Of a stretch of DNA of 11,189 nucleotides, positions 8,469-11,189 are shown in pieces (position 1 is the first letter of the stretch; every line of letters begins with the position of its first letter). The notes under the pieces are model-generated. The model saw nothing but the letters and a program-made list of their open reading frames with translations. It was not told where the DNA came from and did not search any database. Location of the stretch: positions 7,594-18,782 of the forward strand of contig CABPSV020000334.1 in assembly GCA_902459845.2 (NCBI GenBank), written 5' to 3'. The position numbers and the translations under genes are program-made. Source of the DNA: Hepatocystis sp. ex Piliocolobus tephrosceles (Eukaryota; Apicomplexa; Aconoidasida; Haemosporida; Plasmodiidae).

Positions 8469-11159
8469 TACCTTATTTTCCATATCCTCAGTTATTTTAA
8501 AAGGTTTTGTGCTTTTTTTTAGTATAGGTTTTTTGAATTTATTTAATGATTTTTTGAAAGTGTCACTATTTTTATAATTCCTTTTTTTTAAGTAAGTTGA
8601 CGAAGATGTGCTAGATGAACGAAATTTGGTTGAACTATTTCCATGATCATATAAATCTACACTGCTTGAATATTGATTTTTTGTTTCATTTTTAAAATTA
8701 GTAGTACTAGAAATGTCAGTATCATTTCCATCATTAAATTTTGTATGTTCGGAATTGTTATTTGTATTTGTTATATTATTATCGTTTGTTTTAGATTCAT
8801 TCATTGCATTTAATAATTTTTTTTTTTTTTCTTGTGCTTCTAAATATTTTTGATTTCTTTCTAGAGGGTTTCCAAATAAGAAAACGGAGTGTAAATGATC
8901 CAAATTTGTTTTGTCATCTAATATCATATTATTTGAGTAGATATGTGCAAATTTTTTAGAATCTGATATTTTACTTTTATAAAAAGCATCATAATAATAT
9001 TCCGCTGGACTAGTATTATCAATAATTTGAAATTCACGTACATCAACATTATCATTTTCATCATCAATATCATCATAATCATCAAACGTAGTATCAATAT
9101 CAGCACTAGTTGATAATTCAGAAATATCACTATATGTTTTATTTGCTAATGTTGTATATATTTTTTCAATTTTTTTTATAAATTCTGGTTTTTCAATCTG
9201 GTTAGTAATAGTACTACTTTTTGTCAAAAACTTATTCATATTATTTGTTTCATTATTACTATTATTTAACTGTGTTTCACTCTCTCTTAATATATTTTCT
9301 GGTTCTATTTTTTCGTTTACTTCTCCATTTAAATTAATATTTTTATTTATTTCAAGGCTTTTGTTGCTTTGGAGCTTCAAAAGCTTTTCTTCTTCCTCTT
9401 CTTCTGTTTTAGAAATTCCACTTATTTTTTTCTGTACATCTTCACTTGTTATTTTTCCCTCTTCGTTTTTTCCTTCAATGTATACTTCTGGATTTAATTC
9501 AGAGGATACATCAGTGTTTAATGTATGTTCGCTTATATCACTATACAATTTTATTAAATCTTGAAACTTAAATGGCTTAATAAGTTTAGCAAGTTTTTTA
9601 AATTTAGGTTTACGTGTATGTTTTTCTGAACTGCTACTGGATGATACAGAAAGTTTTTTTTCTGCTGTGTTTGTGTTTTCTGTGTTTGTGTTTTCTGTGT
9701 TTGTGTTTTCTGTGTTTATGTCTTCTGTGTTTGTTATTTTGTGTGTTTCACAATTCTGTTTACTATTATAATTTATTTTGGGATTATATAATTTAATATT
9801 ATTGTCACTACTACTAGTGTTATTATTACTATGATTATCAACTTTCGTAATATTTTCTTTATCTAATTCGTTAATATTATATGTTTCTTCGTTTTCATTA
9901 TCATAATAGCTGGATATGTCTATTTCTTTACTTATTTGTTTAAGAAATTCATTTATTTGTTCTTTATGTATAGCTTCTTTATGTGCTCCAATTATCATAT
10001 CACCACGTGCATGGAACGAAGACTTCATCTTTTTCCTTCCACGTACATATAAACACATATTATTGTTATTAATTGGGTTACCACTTGGTTTATCACTTGG
10101 GTTATCACTTGGGCTACCACTGTTATTACCGCTACTATTACCGCTACTATTACCACTGTTATTACCGCTGCCATTATTATATTCTTCTTTTGAACTGTTG
10201 AAATCTTCTTTTAAAATACAAATATTATTATTATTACAACTATTGCTTAAATTTTGTTTATGGTCATTTTCAAAAACATCAGGCACACATAGTTCTTGCT
10301 TTTTCTTTTTTAAATTATCTATATTTTTGTTACATGATAATAAACATTTATCAATTTTATTATATTCTTTTTTTTCTGAACACTCAGGAAAAAGAATATT
10401 ATTATCATTTTTTTCTTTTATATTTGATAAAAATGAATTTTCTGTATCATTAAGTTTTATATTTATATTTTTTTTTTCATTTTGTACTTCAAGTTTTAAA
10501 CCATTTAGCAAAAATTTGGTTTCTTGTTTAGTACTATCATTGTTGTTGTTATTGTTGTTGTTATTGTTGTTGGTGGTGCCGTTGGCGGTGGCGTTGTTGT
10601 TGTTGTTGTTGTTGTTGTTGTTATTGTTATTGTTATTGTTGTTGTTGTTGTTGCTGTTGATATTGTTGTTGTTGTTATTGTTGTTGTTGCTGTTGATATT
10701 GTTGTTGTTGATATTGTTGCTGTTGATATTGTTGTTGTTGCTGTTGATATTGTTGTTGCTGCTGTTGATATTGTTGTTGTTGCTGTTGATATTATTATTA
10801 TTATCTGTTGTTGCTATGCCTTTTATGTGGGGGTTAGCAGGATTCTCCATGTCAATTTTTTTGTTTTTATTTTCTTCCATTTCCTCATATTGTTGATTAA
10901 TTTTATCAAAAAAACTGATATCGTTATCATTGTTTTCACCATTCAGCAAAGTAGGTTCTGTCAATTCGGGTGACATGATATCTTGAAGTAATACATTTAA
11001 GTTATTAATATTTATTAAAGGTTTATTTAACTCATTTTTATAATACGATTTTGTTTTTTTTCTTTGACGTATAAACAACTGTTCAGGTTTTTCAAAGCTT
11101 CTAATTTTATTAATATTAATCTCTTCTTTATTGTTTTCTTTTTTTTCTTGCGAACCCAT
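8040..11159 (-). CDS. Unrecognised Asn-rich, predicted tail-anchored membrane protein (two exons)
   Basis: Join of 11159-8472 (896 codons) and 8240-8040 (66 residues plus TAA), giving 962 residues. I do not recognise the family. The N-terminus is charged and disordered. An Asn tract spans 120-207, a Gly/Ser/Asn repeat about 329-363, and NTNTE repeats 475-499. YSDISE occurs twice (539-544 and 676-681), the second followed by an acidic stretch (FDDYDDIDDENDN). A more complex segment near 710-780 (HLHSVFLFGNPLERN) and exon 2 (KIRIHVYPRILQKHH) look best for homology searches. Residues 941-961 (YTLLGCLTVFSFVAIITDLL) form one hydrophobic helix followed by F and a terminal K, the layout of a tail-anchored protein with its bulk in the cytosol. 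There is no signal peptide. The frame stays open for the ten codons between the ATG and the window edge, so the start could lie further upstream. MGSQEKK has Gly2 but is a poor myristoylation match. Function unknown. Confidence 0.8.
8245..8366 (-). repeat. Intronic ~21-bp minisatellite forming the polypyrimidine tract
   Basis: Five copies of an A-run followed by TAATAATG (plus strand), with the G landmarks at 8271, 8293, 8314, 8335 and 8357, a period of 21-22 bp. On the mRNA strand it is a repeated CATTATTA plus T8-T14 module running up to the acceptor. Confidence 0.85.
8436..8467 (-). repeat. Homopolymer of 32 bp directly inside the intron donor
   Basis: Thirty-two T on the plus strand, i.e. 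A32 on the mRNA strand beginning 4 nt into the intron (GTAC then A32). Slippage here would change the intron length and frame but not the spliced protein. Confidence 0.8.
9664..9737 (-). repeat. 15-bp coding repeat, Asn-Thr-Asn-Thr-Glu
   Basis: Units TTCTGTGTTTGTGTT (plus strand) at 9678, 9693, 9708 and 9723, plus a partial copy at 9664. They encode NTNTE pentapeptides at residues 475-499, just before a Ser run. The copies are nearly identical, so this is a recent in-frame expansion. Confidence 0.85.
10069..10174 (-). repeat. Degenerate Gly/Ser/Asn/Pro coding repeat
   Basis: Repeated 12-bp words such as CTATTACCGCTA and CACTTGGGTTAT encode SGNNSGNSSGN followed by SPSDNPSDKPSGNP at about residues 329-363. 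The segment is probably disordered. Confidence 0.75.
10539..10802 (-). repeat. Asparagine tract with NNNINS minisatellite
   Basis: Eighty-eight codons (residues 120-207) are mainly Asn, with an 18-bp module encoding NNNINS (plus-strand word GCTGTTGATATTGTTGTT) in the N-terminal half. An ATANGTT interruption splits the pure Asn run. Most Asn codons are AAC, and the interspersed Ile, Ser, Thr and Ala codons mostly end in C too, unlike the rest of the gene. Confidence 0.9.
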
Positions 11160-11189
11160 TTCTGTATTCTCAATTTTTATACTATAATT

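Larger units (their letters stand above)
8241..8471 (-). other. Intron of the tail-anchored protein gene, 231 bp, stop-free and in frame
   Basis: Donor AAG|GTACAA (exon ends at 8472) and acceptor TTTTGAAG|GAATTA (exon resumes at 8240). The intron is phase 0 and exactly 77 codons long with no stop, so translation reads through it as poly-Lys and then Phe/His/Tyr runs that are plainly not real protein. Only two AG dinucleotides occur in it, one early in ATGAGC and one at the acceptor, which follows a very long T-rich tract. AAG is a weaker acceptor than TAG/CAG, but removal joins two plausible charged segments (MENK and ELNEIMQ). Confidence 0.85.

Noticed and set aside
8241..8471. Poly-Lys then Phe/His/Tyr segment as real protein in a 1039-residue product
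   Set aside because: GT-AG ends, phase 0, an A32 run and a T-rich minisatellite show it is an intron.
9916..10896. 326-codon plus-strand frame rich in Leu
   Set aside because: It is the antisense of the Asn and Gly/Ser repeats (GTT/TTG runs read as Leu) opposite a clear gene. The frame is open only because the repeat lacks stops.
10524..10973. 149-codon plus-strand Val/Ile-rich frame
   Set aside because: This is another antisense frame of the same triplet repeat; its membrane-like look comes from GTT and ATT codons.

Overview
The window looks like nuclear DNA from a malaria parasite (genus Plasmodium). Three things point there: extreme A+T content, long single-exon genes full of Lys/Asn low complexity, and a short T-rich GT-AG intron. 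The species cannot be fixed from the sequence. Both protein genes lie on the minus strand, head to tail, with roughly 1.7-1.8 kb of non-coding DNA after each.

Layout. Positions 1-1500 are almost pure A/T: the first G/C base is at 325, and I count only about 37-40 in 1.5 kb. This stretch is built of degenerate tandem repeats (about 60 bp, 22 bp, and an 80-bp duplication). It adjoins an ordinary conserved housekeeping-type gene and no subtelomeric family, so the best reading is the edge of a regional centromere. Positions 1501-3297 are AT-rich non-coding flank. Positions 3298-6297 (minus) encode a 999-residue orthologue of CEP104, the microtubule and ciliary-tip protein: N-terminal jelly-roll domain, two UVR-like coiled-coil repeats, a TOG array interrupted by a His-Gly-Asp repeat, and a C-terminal array of four CCHC zinc fingers. 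Its true start is ATG at 6297; an upstream GTG must not be used. A minimal AUG-UGA upstream ORF sits 8 nt before it. Positions 6298-8039 are non-coding, with long homopolymers including a 48-A run.

Positions 8040-11159 (minus) hold a gene I do not recognise. It has two exons (11159-8472 and 8240-8040) that give a 962-residue, highly charged, Asn-rich protein with a single C-terminal transmembrane segment, i.e. a predicted tail-anchored protein. Its 231-bp intron is an exact multiple of three with no stop codon, so naive ORF calling reads straight through it.

The two genes show no obvious functional link. The points most worth a second look are the probable centromere, the AUG-stop element before CEP104, the stop-free intron, and the AAC-rich codon island encoding the Asn tract.
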